Positions 1 through 9,404 are shown, numbered from the stretch's first letter. The stretch: DNA of 64,000 nucleotides from Natronococcus sp. A-GB1 (GCF_029688845.1 NZ_JARUKW010000017.1:1-64000); one strand, 5' to 3'. Translations and numbers: made by a program. The notes: generated from the letters alone by a model not told the origin.

Positions 1-30
1 ATCATATTTACAATCCGATGTAAAGGCGGT

Positions 31-1527
31 TCAATCGTCCGCTGGAATGATGCGGTGAACTTCACCGCTATCACTATCCATACCACTTGATTCAGTCGTC
101 ATCACGTACAGTTCGCTATCGCCGTCTCGACCGAACGCAGACACGTATCGTGCGAACCGCCCGTCCTCCGTCAAATCGTCTGCATCGATCTCGAGTTCGT
201 AAATTTGCCACAAATTACGTTCCTCGTTGTACGGATGTCTCTCCTCGTCGTTCGTGGGCGGCGAGGCAATAAACAATGATCCGTCAGGATCACCGTGTGC
301 TTCCGCGGTCCAATCGCCGAAGACGTAGGTATCTGCCAATGTCGAAACAGTATCACCTTGATACACGAACCCGCCGATCACCGCACTACCGATATGTTCG
401 TCATTGTAATAGTGGGGGTATTCCAGTATCGGATCGAGGAGTGGTTCACCACCCCGGACGTCTTCGGGTGTTTCGTCCGGACAATCCTCTAGTGGCTCCG
501 CATAATCGTCTGAATTGAAACAATGAGTGCCCTCCTTGACGTTCCATCCGTAATTGCCCCCTTCCTCAATTCGATAGACAGACTCATAAAGCACTTCGCC
601 AACATCGGCTGCATAGAGGTCATCACCATCGAAGGACATTCCCCACGGGTTTCGCAATCCCCATGCATAGTACTCGCCACGATGATCGTCGGTATCCGCC
701 AGTGGGTTGTCGGACGGGATTTCGTACGGTTCGTCCTCCGTATCCACGTCGATACGGAGAATGCCACCGTGAAGACTCTCGATCGTATCTTGTGCGGCGT
801 TATCCTCATTTTCTTCGTACCAATCGTGGATCGGATACCACCCACCGTCACCGAACGCGACGTAGAGGTATCCGTCCGGCCCGAACGTAATTTCACCGGA
901 GTTATGAACGAAATGTGTTTGTGGAACTGTTAGTAATATTTCTTCTGAGTCGAGATCACCGCTGGCTTGATTATCCTCCGTTTCAAAGACGGATAATACC
1001 TCAACATGTTCGACTTCGACACCTTCTATTTCCGGTTCTTCGAGTAAATCGTCGTCCGGTGGGGCACTATATCGAAGATAAAAGCGATTGTTCTCCTCGA
1101 AATCAGGGTGAAACGTGATTCCTAACAGCCCTCGTTCGTCGTATCCCTCGTTAAGAGTCACCAGTTGCTCGCTGACGTCGACAAACGGTTCGTCCGAAAG
1201 TTCCTCGTCTTCAATCGTATAAACGTAGCCAACTTGATCGGTGACGAAGTATCGGTCATCGCCATCGGCGATGGCAAAATCGGTTGGATACGTGAGCCCC
1301 TCCGCAATGGTTTCGAGACCGATCGTCGGTCCCAACGGAATAATGGCATCAGTTGGTTCGTCTTCGGTATCGGTATTTGGGGCAGAAGTTGCTGTCGCTG
1401 GCCCAAAACCCCCAGCGATACCGGCACTTACGGCACAAGTTCCGACCGTACGAAGAATCCGTCTTCGATCGCAGGCAATTGTCTGCTGGAACAGGTTCGT
1501 ATCGTGGTTCTCTTCGTTGTTCGACAT
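31..1527 (-). CDS. Tat-exported PQQ-dependent sugar dehydrogenase (GSDH/sorbosone dehydrogenase family)
   Basis: About 498 aa. I start at MSNNEEN because it places the twin-arginine motif RRRILRTVG at residues 21-29, followed by a hydrophobic stretch and small residues, as in a haloarchaeal Tat signal; an upstream Met would only add an unlikely leader. The mature part reads as a six-bladed soluble glucose dehydrogenase-type propeller: a HNSGE motif holding the likely catalytic His, then FGPDGYLY and GDGG, then GLRNPWG and GGNYGWN. Such enzymes oxidise sugars or aldoses at the cell exterior with PQQ. Family membership is firm; the substrate is unknown. It faces away from the glycan genes and looks monocistronic. 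Confidence 0.85.
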   Translation of the reverse strand: MSNNEENHDTNLFQQTIACDRRRILRTVGTCAVSAGIAGGFGPATATSAPNTDTEDEPTDAIIPLGPTIGLETIAEGLTYPTDFAIADGDDRYFVTDQVGYVYTIEDEELSDEPFVDVSEQLVTLNEGYDERGLLGITFHPDFEENNRFYLRYSAPPDDDLLEEPEIEGVEVEHVEVLSVFETEDNQASGDLDSEEILLTVPQTHFVHNSGEITFGPDGYLYVAFGDGGWYPIHDWYEENEDNAAQDTIESLHGGILRIDVDTEDEPYEIPSDNPLADTDDHRGEYYAWGLRNPWGMSFDGDDLYAADVGEVLYESVYRIEEGGNYGWNVKEGTHCFNSDDYAEPLEDCPDETPEDVRGGEPLLDPILEYPHYYNDEHIGSAVIGGFVYQGDTVSTLADTYVFGDWTAEAHGDPDGSLFIASPPTNDEERHPYNEERNLWQIYELEIDADDLTEDGRFARYVSAFGRDGDSELYVMTTESSGMDSDSGEVHRIIPADD

Positions 1528-1765
1528 CGATACACTCCTCGATATCGACACCGATATATGTGATAGGCTGTAATATGAACAGCGCAATATTTACTAGTGA
1601 AACCATAGACGTGATGGTACGTCTATCCTGATGGATTGTATGTCATTAACCAATCTGCTGTGTCTAAATTATTTTGACATGACTCTTTCGGATCAACCGA
1701 CACTGCTTGTCTCAACGGGAACCAAGGTGAATTTCGAGATCAATCCTTAATCGAACGAATGACGA
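1528..1765. other. Intergenic AT-rich region
   Basis: Holds the promoter side of the minus-strand sugar dehydrogenase (AT-rich around 1560-1680) and the 3' flank of the GT2 gene. I see no convincing coding potential or terminator hairpin. Confidence 0.5.
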
Positions 1766-2440
1766 TCACCAGCGGAGGTTCGGAAGGAGGAATTTGACGC
1801 CATCATAGTACGTGAGCGTTGACGCTTCGTTCTCGTAAATACAACTGACCGGAACTTCTTCGAACCCAGCGTCAAGTTCATCAAACGCCAGTATCTCTTC
1901 GACGCTGATCTGGAAGTCGTTTGAGAACTGCTCGTATGGGATGCGTGCGAGATAGTTGGCGTCCATCGCCCGGTATCCACATGGGGGGTCGTTGACTCGG
2001 TTACCCACTCGAAGGCTCGTCGCGAGAGCCACGACTCTATTGCCGATCAATCGATCGAGCGGCATCGACTGGTTAACGGACCGGTCGCCAAACCGATCGC
2101 CGAGAACGTATTGACAGTCCGGTTGTCGTAATTCCTTCCAGAACCGGGGCAGTTCGCCCGGGTCATGTTGGCCGTCGGCGTCAAGTCGATAAATGTAATC
2201 AACCCCCAACTCGAGAGCGTGATTATAGCCCCGTTTTATCGCACCGCCGTAGTTACGGGTCGAATCGTTTGAGAGCAAAATGGCACCCGTCTCGGCTACA
2301 CGCGCGGCTGTGTCATCGGTCGAACAGTCGTCTACGACGATTACATGATCGACGAGTCCCGTTGCCTCGATTTGTTCAATGACCCCCGTAGCGTGTGTCG
2401 CCTCGTTGTACGCGGGAAGAACGGCTGCAGAAGTCGTCAT
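1766..2440 (-). CDS. Glycosyltransferase family 2 (DPM1/dolichyl-phosphate sugar synthase-like)
   Basis: 224 aa, a stand-alone GT-A catalytic domain without membrane anchor. It opens with the LPAYNEA nucleotide-binding strand, has VVDDCSTDDT, and the DXD-type motif RLDADGQHDPGEL around residues 72-84 that binds the metal and nucleotide sugar. Family members transfer a sugar onto dolichyl phosphate or a growing glycan, feeding S-layer N-glycosylation or exopolysaccharide. Its ATG overlaps the stop of the upstream epimerase-like stub as ATGA, so it was built to be co-translated with that gene. Acceptor and donor cannot be read from the sequence. Confidence 0.85.
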   Translation of the reverse strand: MTTSAAVLPAYNEATHATGVIEQIEATGLVDHVIVVDDCSTDDTAARVAETGAILLSNDSTRNYGGAIKRGYNHALELGVDYIYRLDADGQHDPGELPRFWKELRQPDCQYVLGDRFGDRSVNQSMPLDRLIGNRVVALATSLRVGNRVNDPPCGYRAMDANYLARIPYEQFSNDFQISVEEILAFDELDAGFEEVPVSCIYENEASTLTYYDGVKFLLPNLRW

Positions 2441-2616
2441 TGGTTTTTGACAGTCGGAGAATTGGTTTGCTTATTCTCGAGATATTCGGCTAATCGGGTT
2501 AGTCCCTCTTCGAGAGAGATCATATCACAGTTCGGATTCACTATATGACTTCGATGTGGGGTGGTTGTTCGTTTGTATTCACACAAATCCATCCAGGTAC
2601 TCGATTCGTCTTTCAT
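2437..2616 (-). pseudogene. C-terminal stub of an NAD-dependent epimerase/dehydratase
   Basis: A 59-codon reading frame from ATG at 2616 (the frame is open further up to 2898 but with unconvincing composition). Its end, ISLEEGLTRLAEYLEN, is the kind of C-terminal helix found in extended SDR sugar epimerases (xLEEGLxRxxEYxx). No Rossmann or YxxxK core is present upstream. The stop overlaps the GT2 start (ATGA). I infer a former epimerase-GT2 operon whose 5' part was lost; alternatively this is an unrelated small hypothetical. Confidence 0.4.
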
Positions 2617-2898
2617 GGGGCCAGTAGAAGGGCGACTATGTTCTAAAACGGATCCTACCGTTACAGACTGCCGCCACCCATTTACTTCCATATAACTGTA
2701 TGAATAATACAGAAAGAAGGTGCATTCAAACCCTTTGAAATATTGTAACATTGTTTGCACTAGTGCAGTTTCGGTCCCAATCTCGCTAGTACGATACCAA
2801 GTGAACTGACATCTCACAATCCCAATCTTCCGTGAATAGAGAGTGTCAACGCCAGTAATGATCCGGCTTTTTATTGGTCGTAGCGGTAGCCGGGCCAA
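2617..2898. other. AT-rich intergenic region upstream of the DUF1616 gene
   Basis: Lower GC than its neighbours. It contains the TATA-like box for the plus-strand gene starting at 2899 and possibly the promoter for the stub/GT2 pair on the minus strand. No gene recognised. Confidence 0.5.
2867..2877 (+). promoter_or_regulatory. TATA-like box implying a leaderless transcript
   Basis: CTTTTTATTGG is centred about 27 bases before the ATG at 2899, the distance from archaeal TATA box to transcription start, so transcription likely starts at or near the start codon. This supports the 2899 start. Confidence 0.5.
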
Positions 2899-3996
2899 AT
2901 GGCCGAGAACCGTTCGTTCAGATTAGTGTTCCCACAGTCGTTCTGGGGGCCTCCGGCTGACCTCACTGCGGTTGTCGTAGTCACGGCGCTGATCAATGTA
3001 GCGGTTTTTATGCCCATCGTCCGCGAGACGCCGCTTCGCGTTCCGCTCGGGATCGCGCTCGTCCTCTTCGTTCCTGGCTACGTCTTCGTCGCCGCGCTGT
3101 TTCCGGAAGCGGGACCTGAAGATGCCAAAGGAGATTCACTCGAGTCCGATGCCGGGCAATTCGAGACGGACGATGAGGCGGCGGACTGGAACACTCCTTG
3201 CCGATCACAGATTGACAGGATCGAGCGTCTCGCGCTGTCATTCGGACTGAGCGTTGCGATCGCCCCGCTGATCGGACTCGTTCTGAACTTTACTCCATGG
3301 GGCATTCGTCTCATCCCGATCATGATCGCTGTCAGTGGCTTTACGCTCGTCGCAACGGTCGTTGCAGCCGTACGACGGTGGAACCTGCCCGAGGACGAGC
3401 GGTTCTCCGTTCCCTATCACGAGTGGGTCGAAAGGGGCCGTGCCGAACTACTCGAACCCGATTCGCGAGCCGATGCAGTGCTAAACGTTCTTCTCGTCGT
3501 CTCGATCCTGATAGCCGGCCTCAGCGTCGGGTACGCGGTCATGCTCCCACCACAGGGCGAATCGTTCTCGGCGATTTACCTTCTGAACGAAGACAATGAC
3601 GGCGAACTGGTCGCGGATGACTATCCGACCGAGTTCGAACTCGGAGAGAACCACGAAGTAATCGTCGGGATCGATAACCACGAGCACCAGCCGACGGACT
3701 ATACTGTCGTCGTCGTCGAGCAGGACACCGAGGTAGTCGAAAACGACACGGTCGTCACCGACCAACGAGAGCTCGATCGGTTCGAAACCCATCTCGAGCA
3801 CAACGAGACGTGGACGCACACACACGATCTTGAGCCGACGATGACCGGAGAGAACGTTCGCATCGTCTGGCTACTGTATCCCGAGAACGACGTCCCCGCC
3901 GACCCGTCGATAGAGAACACAGCCTACCACGTCCATCTCTGGGTGGACGTCGCTGAAGCCGAGGCCGACGACGAGACCGAACGTGCGGATGGATGA
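2899..3996 (+). CDS. DUF1616 family membrane protein
   Basis: 365 aa. Two N-terminal membrane helices (about residues 20-68, including the PLGIALVLFVPGYVF signature typical of DUF1616), an acidic loop, two more helices (about 112-157) and a fifth (about 190-212). They are followed by a roughly 140-residue extracytoplasmic beta-rich domain with many Thr/Val strands. In haloarchaea DUF1616 proteins sit in glycosylation and surface-polysaccharide loci, as here between GT2 and galE; the biochemical role is unknown. Full length for the family. A TATA box about 27 bases upstream fixes the start. Confidence 0.8.
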   Translation: MAENRSFRLVFPQSFWGPPADLTAVVVVTALINVAVFMPIVRETPLRVPLGIALVLFVPGYVFVAALFPEAGPEDAKGDSLESDAGQFETDDEAADWNTPCRSQIDRIERLALSFGLSVAIAPLIGLVLNFTPWGIRLIPIMIAVSGFTLVATVVAAVRRWNLPEDERFSVPYHEWVERGRAELLEPDSRADAVLNVLLVVSILIAGLSVGYAVMLPPQGESFSAIYLLNEDNDGELVADDYPTEFELGENHEVIVGIDNHEHQPTDYTVVVVEQDTEVVENDTVVTDQRELDRFETHLEHNETWTHTHDLEPTMTGENVRIVWLLYPENDVPADPSIENTAYHVHLWVDVAEAEADDETERADG

Positions 3997-4058
3997 TCGC
4001 TCGGTTCATGAGAGCAAGATCGGAAGCTAACAGCACTCTCTATCGCCTCGGGACTGGC

Positions 4059-5006
4059 TCACGCCTCTTTCGTCCGAGTGACGAGGTCGCGGATCCCTCG
4101 CTCGAGCGATACGGACGGTTCGAACCCGAGTTCGGTTCTGGCCTTCGCGATGTCAGCCCCGCTGTGGCGGACGTCTCCCTCACGAGCCGATTCATGGACG
4201 ATCTCTCCGTTCGAATCGGTGTATTCGGCGATCAATTCGGCAAGTTCGGTAATCGAGACACGTCGTTCGGAGCCGACATTATACGCCTCACCGACGTGGT
4301 CGGTCGTCGACGCGAGAAGGTTCGCGGCAACGACGTCGCTGACGTGAACGAAGTCCCGCGTTTGTTCACCGTCCCCAAAAATTGGCAGCTCGTCGTCGTT
4401 TCGCGCACGGTCGTGGAAGGTACTGATCACTCCGCTGTAATCGTTCGCCGGCTGACCCGGCCCGTAGACGTTGAAGTATCGGAGACAGACGGTCTCGAGC
4501 CCGTACAGTTCGTGGTACAGCCGACCGTAGTGGTCGAGCGCGAGTTTGTCGAGCCCGTACGGTGAGATCGGCCGCTTCGGATGCTCCTCGCTGATCGGTA
4601 GTCGTTGTGGCCGGCCGTAAATCGCCGCACTCGATGCCAGGACGACGCGGGAATCGTGTTTTCGGGCAGCCTCGAGAACCTCGAGCGTTCCGCGAGCGTT
4701 TCGCGTGTGACTGGTACGGGGGTCGTTGACGGACCGAGTAACGCTGACTAGTGCCGCTTCGTGGAAAACGATATCAACGTTTTCCATACCCTCAACGACG
4801 GTGCTCGAACTCCGAACGTCGCCGCGTAGCAGCTCCACCTCGTCGGAAAGTCGATCCGGATCTCCGTTAGAACAGTCATCCAGAACGGTCACGTCGTTCC
4901 TATCGACTAGCGTTCGTGCGATATGAGAACCGATAAATCCGGCGCCTCCTGTCACGAGGATGTTTTTACCGGCGATAGTGGGAGCGTTCATCGATACGGA
5001 CGACAT
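4059..5006 (-). CDS. NAD-dependent epimerase/dehydratase, UDP-glucose 4-epimerase-like
   Basis: 315 aa extended SDR. Rossmann glycine motif VTGGAGFIGSH at about residues 17-27, an acidic residue ending the second strand (VLDDCSNGD), the Ser of the triad in LASSAAIYG, and the catalytic pair in SPYGLDK (Tyr and Lys). RYFNVYGPGQ matches sugar-nucleotide epimerases, and the C-terminus ends with the usual LERGIRDLV helix. It would interconvert UDP-sugars (Glc/Gal or GlcNAc/GalNAc) for the surrounding glycan genes. It converges on the DUF1616 gene and diverges from glmU. Confidence 0.85.
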   Translation of the reverse strand: MSSVSMNAPTIAGKNILVTGGAGFIGSHIARTLVDRNDVTVLDDCSNGDPDRLSDEVELLRGDVRSSSTVVEGMENVDIVFHEAALVSVTRSVNDPRTSHTRNARGTLEVLEAARKHDSRVVLASSAAIYGRPQRLPISEEHPKRPISPYGLDKLALDHYGRLYHELYGLETVCLRYFNVYGPGQPANDYSGVISTFHDRARNDDELPIFGDGEQTRDFVHVSDVVAANLLASTTDHVGEAYNVGSERRVSITELAELIAEYTDSNGEIVHESAREGDVRHSGADIAKARTELGFEPSVSLERGIRDLVTRTKEA

Positions 5007-5417
5007 CGAAGGATGGTAAAATCTCCTCCCGTGATTAGCCGGACTTTCAGGTTATAGTAGCGGTTCAAATGATGATCACTAGTACTAGGTAGGCATGGGA
5101 AGCGGTGGAGAGTGGAATCCGAATCCGATCACTACGTTCTACATCCCAATCGAGCTTATCACCCTAGAGTAAGGAGCGCTTGCACACCGATCGACGTAAG
5201 CCGCCTTTGACGGAGGTCGCTTGCGCCGTTTCAGTTGGTGCTTTCGCGCTCGACCAAGACCACCAGAAGTTCCGGTTCCGGTGGAACCGGAGAGTTGTAT
5301 TTATCGCCGCACGAACCACTGTTTCTCTGACAGTAATTTCATCGATACAATATCATCAGCGATTACGTGATATTTCCCGTCGAAGACTATCGAAGGCAGA
5401 TAAACCGGGTTACCCTG
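5007..5417. promoter_or_regulatory. Divergent promoter region between epimerase and glmU
   Basis: About 410 bases. AT-rich near 5050-5095 (promoter side of the epimerase). At 5272-5290 an 8-bp stem, CCGGTTCC/GGAACCGG with a 3-base loop, lies just before a TATA-like TTGTATTTATCG near 5294-5305, suggesting an operator or structured element upstream of glmU. No coding sequence supported. Confidence 0.45.
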
Positions 5418-6617
5418 ATGGATACGGATATGAGTGTCTCGAGTGCAGTCATACTAGCAGCTGGGGAGGGGAAGCGACTCCGGCCATTGACGAAATACCG
5501 ACCGAAGCCGATGCTCCCCGCAGCGACGAAGCCAATCCTCGAGCACGTTTTCGACCAGCTCATCGACGCCGGTATCTCGGAACTTGTCGTCGTCGTCGGC
5601 TACCGCCACGAAAGAGTCCAATCGCACTTCGGCTCCACCTACCGAAACGTACCGGTCACCTACGTCTTTCAGGAGAAGCAACTCGGAACCGGTCACGCGC
5701 TGTTGCTGGCAGAATCGGAAGTGGACGGGACCAGCGTAGTGATTAACGGCGATCAGCTCGTCGACAGTCGAATCATTAGCGATGCCGTGGGCGAACACGA
5801 TAGCGCTGCCACCGCGACGATGGCACTGTTACAGCGGTCGAACGTCGAACCCTACGGTGGCGTCCTCATCGACGAGGACGGAATCGTGACGAAGATTACG
5901 GAGAACCCGCGCGACGGCCACGACTATCACCTCAACGCCGGCGTATATGTCCTCGAGCCCGCAGCATTTGACGCCGTTCGAGCGGTGGAATCGCAGATCG
6001 GCGAACACAGTCTCCTCGACGGCCTGTCGAAGCTCGTCGACGAGGGCGAAATCGTCCACGGAGCAGTCTCCGAGGGACTGTGGGTCGATGCGACGTATCC
6101 CTGGGATCTGCTCGACGTCTCGTCCGCACTGTTCGACACCGGAGTCGTCAACGGGAACTCGAAGATCGTCGGTCACGAAACGACCACGGTCCACGACACG
6201 GCGGTAATTAGCGAGCCCGTACTGATCGATCGAGACTGCGTGGTCGGTCCGGGTGCCGTCGTCGGACCGTACGTCTGTCTCGGCGAGAACACCACTATCG
6301 GCTCGAACGCCGTCCTCGAGCGCAGTGTCGTCGACAACGACACGACGATCGGCGCCAACGCGACCGTCGTCGACTGCGTCACCGGAACCGGCGTCGAGAT
6401 CGGTCCGGGATCGACGATTCCGGGCGGCCCGGGCGACGTCCGCGTCGGAGACACCGTCTACGAGGACGAAGCCCTCGGCGCGCTACTGGCCGACCGCGTT
6501 GTCGACCGCGGCGGCGTCGACTACGTCCCCGGGGCACTCGTCGGGCCCGAAACGGACATCCAGACCGGGACGACAGTCCGCGGAACGCTCGCCGGGGGAA
6601 CGGAGGTGCGTTCCTGA
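5418..6617 (+). CDS. glmU: Bifunctional sugar-1-phosphate nucleotidylyltransferase/acetyltransferase, GlmU-like
   Basis: About 399 aa from MDTDMSV (an alternative ATG lies 12 bases later). The N-terminal nucleotidyltransferase carries LAAGEGKRLRPLT followed by RPKPMLP, the pyrophosphorylase signature. From about residue 255 to 395 a run of hexapeptide repeats (VGPGAVVGPYV, IGSNAVLERSVV and so on) forms a left-handed beta-helix acyltransferase. Expected role: glucosamine-1-P acetylation and UDP-GlcNAc formation. The stop TGA shares its A with the glmS ATG, so the two are translationally coupled and form one pathway. Exact specificity is inferred from that context. Confidence 0.88.
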   Translation: MDTDMSVSSAVILAAGEGKRLRPLTKYRPKPMLPAATKPILEHVFDQLIDAGISELVVVVGYRHERVQSHFGSTYRNVPVTYVFQEKQLGTGHALLLAESEVDGTSVVINGDQLVDSRIISDAVGEHDSAATATMALLQRSNVEPYGGVLIDEDGIVTKITENPRDGHDYHLNAGVYVLEPAAFDAVRAVESQIGEHSLLDGLSKLVDEGEIVHGAVSEGLWVDATYPWDLLDVSSALFDTGVVNGNSKIVGHETTTVHDTAVISEPVLIDRDCVVGPGAVVGPYVCLGENTTIGSNAVLERSVVDNDTTIGANATVVDCVTGTGVEIGPGSTIPGGPGDVRVGDTVYEDEALGALLADRVVDRGGVDYVPGALVGPETDIQTGTTVRGTLAGGTEVRS

Positions 6618-8410
6618 TGTGCGGTATCATCGGCTACGCGGGTACCCAGGCCAACCGACCAGTTCTCGAGGTGCTCTCGAACGGGCTCTCACGGCTCGAG
6701 TACCGTGGCTACGATTCGGCCGGAATCGCGGTCGCTCCGGAGGTATCGGTCTACAAGCGCAAGGGTGAACTCGAGGATCTCGAGGAGACACTCCCCGACG
6801 CGCCCGTCGACGCGCTGGCAGGGATCGGCCACACCCGCTGGAGTACACACGGCCCGCCGTCCGACGAGAACGCCCACCCACACACCGACTGCGAGGACCG
6901 CGTTGCGGTCGTTCACAACGGGATCATCGAGAACTACCGCGAGCTTCGCGACGAACTCGAGGAGGTTGGCCACATCTTCGACAGCGAGACCGACACCGAG
7001 GTCGTTCCCCACCTGATCGAGGCTGCCCTCGAGCAGGGCGCCGACCCCGGCTCCGCGTTTCGCCAGGCGATCGAGCGACTCGAGGGGAGCTACGCCGTCG
7101 CGGCAGTGTTTCGCGGCCGGGAGGAAGTGTACGCGACGCGCTATCAGTCGCCGCTCGTCCTCGGCCTCGACGAGGACGGTGCCCTGCTGGCGAGCGACGT
7201 CCCTGCGTTCCTCGAGTACACTGACGAGGTCGTCTACCTCGAGGACGGACAGTTCGCGACGATCAGGCCGAGCGGGATCGAGGTTCGCGACCAACTAGGC
7301 GCGCTCGTCGACGTCTCGGTCGAAACGGTCGACTGGGATCCCGAGGATGCGGGCAAGAGCGGCTACGACCACTATATGTTGAAGGAGATCTACGAACAGC
7401 CCCGTTCGATCCGGGAGTGTCTCCGGGGCCGTCCCCAACCGTTCGAGGAGTCGGTCTCGATCGAGGAACTCGAGGACCTCCCGCGACCGGCGGAGATGCA
7501 CTTCGTCGCCTGCGGAACGTCGTACCACGCGTCGCTGTACGCCACCCGGTTGTTCCGCGAGCGCGGCGTTCGCGCAACCGCCTTCCTCGCCAGCGAGTAC
7601 GACGTCGAGACCGTGCCGGTCGACGAGGAGACGCTAGTCGTCGGCGTCACCCAGAGCGGGGAGACGGCGGACACACTGCGTGCGCTCCGGACCGCCAACG
7701 GCGTCGGCGCACGAACCCTCGCCGTAACGAACGTCGTCGGAAGTTCGGCCGCGCGGGAAACCGACCACACGATGTACATCCGGGCCGGCCCGGAGATCGG
7801 TGTCGCCGCGACCAAGACCTTCGCGACCCAGCAGGCCGCCCTGGCGATGCTCTCGAGCGCGCTCACCGGGGAGTGCTCCCGGGAGTTCGTGGAATCGCTT
7901 CGAGCGTTACCCGATCAGATTCAGTCGATCCTCGACGACTCCCGAGCGGAGGAGATCGCCGAGGAGTACGTCCACGCGGACGCGTACTTCTTCATCGGCC
8001 GCGGGTACAGTGCGCCGGTCGCGCTCGAGGGCGCGCTGAAGATGAAAGAGATCACGTACAGACACGCCGAGGGGTTCGCTGCCGGCGAACTCAAGCACGG
8101 CCCGCTCGCGCTCGTCACCGAGCGGACGCCGGTGTTCGCCCTGGTCAACGGCGATTCGAACGCCGAGAAGATGCTCGGCAACGTCACGGAGGTCGAAGCT
8201 CGAGGGGCGCCGGTGGTCGCCGTTACCGACGATCCAGGTTTCGTCGAAACCCACGCCGACCACGTCCTGTCGGTCCCCGACACCCACTGGCGATTCTTCC
8301 CGATCCTGGCGAACGTCCAGTTGCAACTGCTCGCCTACTGGGTCGCCAACCGGCTCGGTCGATCCATCGACAAGCCGCGCAACCTCGCGAAGAGCGTGAC
8401 GGTGGAGTAG
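6617..8410 (+). CDS. glmS: Glutamine--fructose-6-phosphate aminotransferase (isomerizing)
   Basis: 597 aa, standard length. It begins MCGIIGYAG, so Cys2 becomes the N-terminal nucleophile of the glutaminase domain (residues 1-230; HTRWSTHG and HNGIIENY are the usual substrate motifs). Two SIS domains follow (about 275-595) with CGTSYHA and SQSGET phosphosugar motifs, and the chain ends in the canonical KPRNLAKSVTVE. It makes glucosamine-6-phosphate from fructose-6-phosphate and glutamine, the first step to UDP-GlcNAc. Its ATG overlaps the glmU stop. Confidence 0.97.
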   Translation: MCGIIGYAGTQANRPVLEVLSNGLSRLEYRGYDSAGIAVAPEVSVYKRKGELEDLEETLPDAPVDALAGIGHTRWSTHGPPSDENAHPHTDCEDRVAVVHNGIIENYRELRDELEEVGHIFDSETDTEVVPHLIEAALEQGADPGSAFRQAIERLEGSYAVAAVFRGREEVYATRYQSPLVLGLDEDGALLASDVPAFLEYTDEVVYLEDGQFATIRPSGIEVRDQLGALVDVSVETVDWDPEDAGKSGYDHYMLKEIYEQPRSIRECLRGRPQPFEESVSIEELEDLPRPAEMHFVACGTSYHASLYATRLFRERGVRATAFLASEYDVETVPVDEETLVVGVTQSGETADTLRALRTANGVGARTLAVTNVVGSSAARETDHTMYIRAGPEIGVAATKTFATQQAALAMLSSALTGECSREFVESLRALPDQIQSILDDSRAEEIAEEYVHADAYFFIGRGYSAPVALEGALKMKEITYRHAEGFAAGELKHGPLALVTERTPVFALVNGDSNAEKMLGNVTEVEARGAPVVAVTDDPGFVETHADHVLSVPDTHWRFFPILANVQLQLLAYWVANRLGRSIDKPRNLAKSVTVE

Positions 8411-8630
8411 AGAGACCGTCGTACGGTAGCAAATACACGATCCGACTGATTATGTACAAGCGACCCTACTTCAATCGAGATTTACTAGTACAGGTTTCTC
8501 GGATCCGTATTTCCCGTTGCTACATCACCCAGTTGTTGATTGAAAAAGAATCGCTTCAGCAAGTCTTGAAAGGATCTGCTGAAATCACGCCATGCCACCA
8601 ATTACGCGCGGTTAACTACTGAATCGAGCT

Positions 8631-9185
8631 ATGTGGCCCTGGGGACACCTCGCAGTCGCATATTTACTGTATTCTCTCTACTCTCACGGACGGTTCCGAC
8701 GGCCACCACGCGCTGAACCAGCACTAGCGGTGGTATTCGGCTCATAGTTCGCGGATTTGATCGATAAACCGCTTGCTTGGGGACTCGGTCTCCTTCCGAG
8801 TGGTCGATCCCTCGCTCACTCGCTGTTGTTCGCGGTAGCGCTGATTGTTATTATCTACGCCGGTGCACTCGCACTCGATCGGGTCGAGACGGCCACTGCG
8901 TTCATTATTGCGCATCTCTCCCACCTCCTAGCTGATCTTCCACCACGGTTCTTTCTCGGGTATTCGTTCGGCTCTGAGTATTTGTTCTGGCCGTTCCTTT
9001 CTTTCCAAGAGCTAGATTATACTATACGAATTTTCGAGCCGCCCGAAGTTGTTGAACTGATCGTGACTCCGCTCACGGATCCGCTGCTCTTCTTTTTATT
9101 TGAATTAGCACTATTCGTAGTAGCGCTTCTAGTATGGTATGTTGATGGATACCCAGGACTTGAATATCTTCAGAGGGTCACGTAA
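8631..9185 (+). pseudogene. Membrane-bound DUF457/YdjM-like metal-dependent hydrolase, interrupted by one TAG
   Basis: From ATG at 8631 the frame reads MWPWGHLAVAYLLYSLYSH..., a typical start for haloarchaeal membrane-bound metal-dependent hydrolases. It meets TAG at 8745-8747 (codon 39) and continues in the same frame as FADLIDKPLAWGLG... to 9185 (184 codons in all including the TAG). Conserved polar residues survive on both sides (GHL, ADLIDKP, LAHSLL, SHLLAD), with about four hydrophobic helices. A CAG to TAG change would explain it. A TTG at 8757 could start a shortened 142-aa product lacking the first helix. Such genes often accompany surface-glycan loci. Confidence 0.7.
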
Positions 9186-9294
9186 CAACAAATTCAGAGA
9201 TGTCGATTCAGTGACTTTGGTAGGGCTGTTTCATTCGCTTATCCCTGCTCATGCTTTATTTTGTCTCGCTCACCGATCCCGCTCCGGTCTCCCA

Positions 9295-9404
9295 GTATTC
9301 AAAGAGCGCGGCGTTCGTGCGACCGCTTTCTTGCGAGCGAGTACGATATCGAAACCGTACTGATCGACAAGGGGACACTGATCATCAGCATTACCGTCGA
9401 GTGA
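9295..9404 (+). pseudogene. Decayed fragment of a second glmS
   Basis: The plus strand reads VFKERGVRATAFL and then, after a one-base loss near 9333, ASEYDIETVLIDKGTL, up to a TGA at 9402-9404. This matches intact GlmS from about residue 312 (LFRERGVRATAFLASEYDVETV) at nucleotides 7550-7650 of this window. No flanking GlmS sequence remains. It is a relic of a duplicated or replaced glmS lying just after the broken hydrolase gene. Confidence 0.7.

Noticed and set aside
7417-8622. 400-codon Arg-rich frame overlapping glmS
   Set aside because: Frame shadow of glmS caused by high GC; Arg/Pro-rich, no family, overlaps a certain gene.
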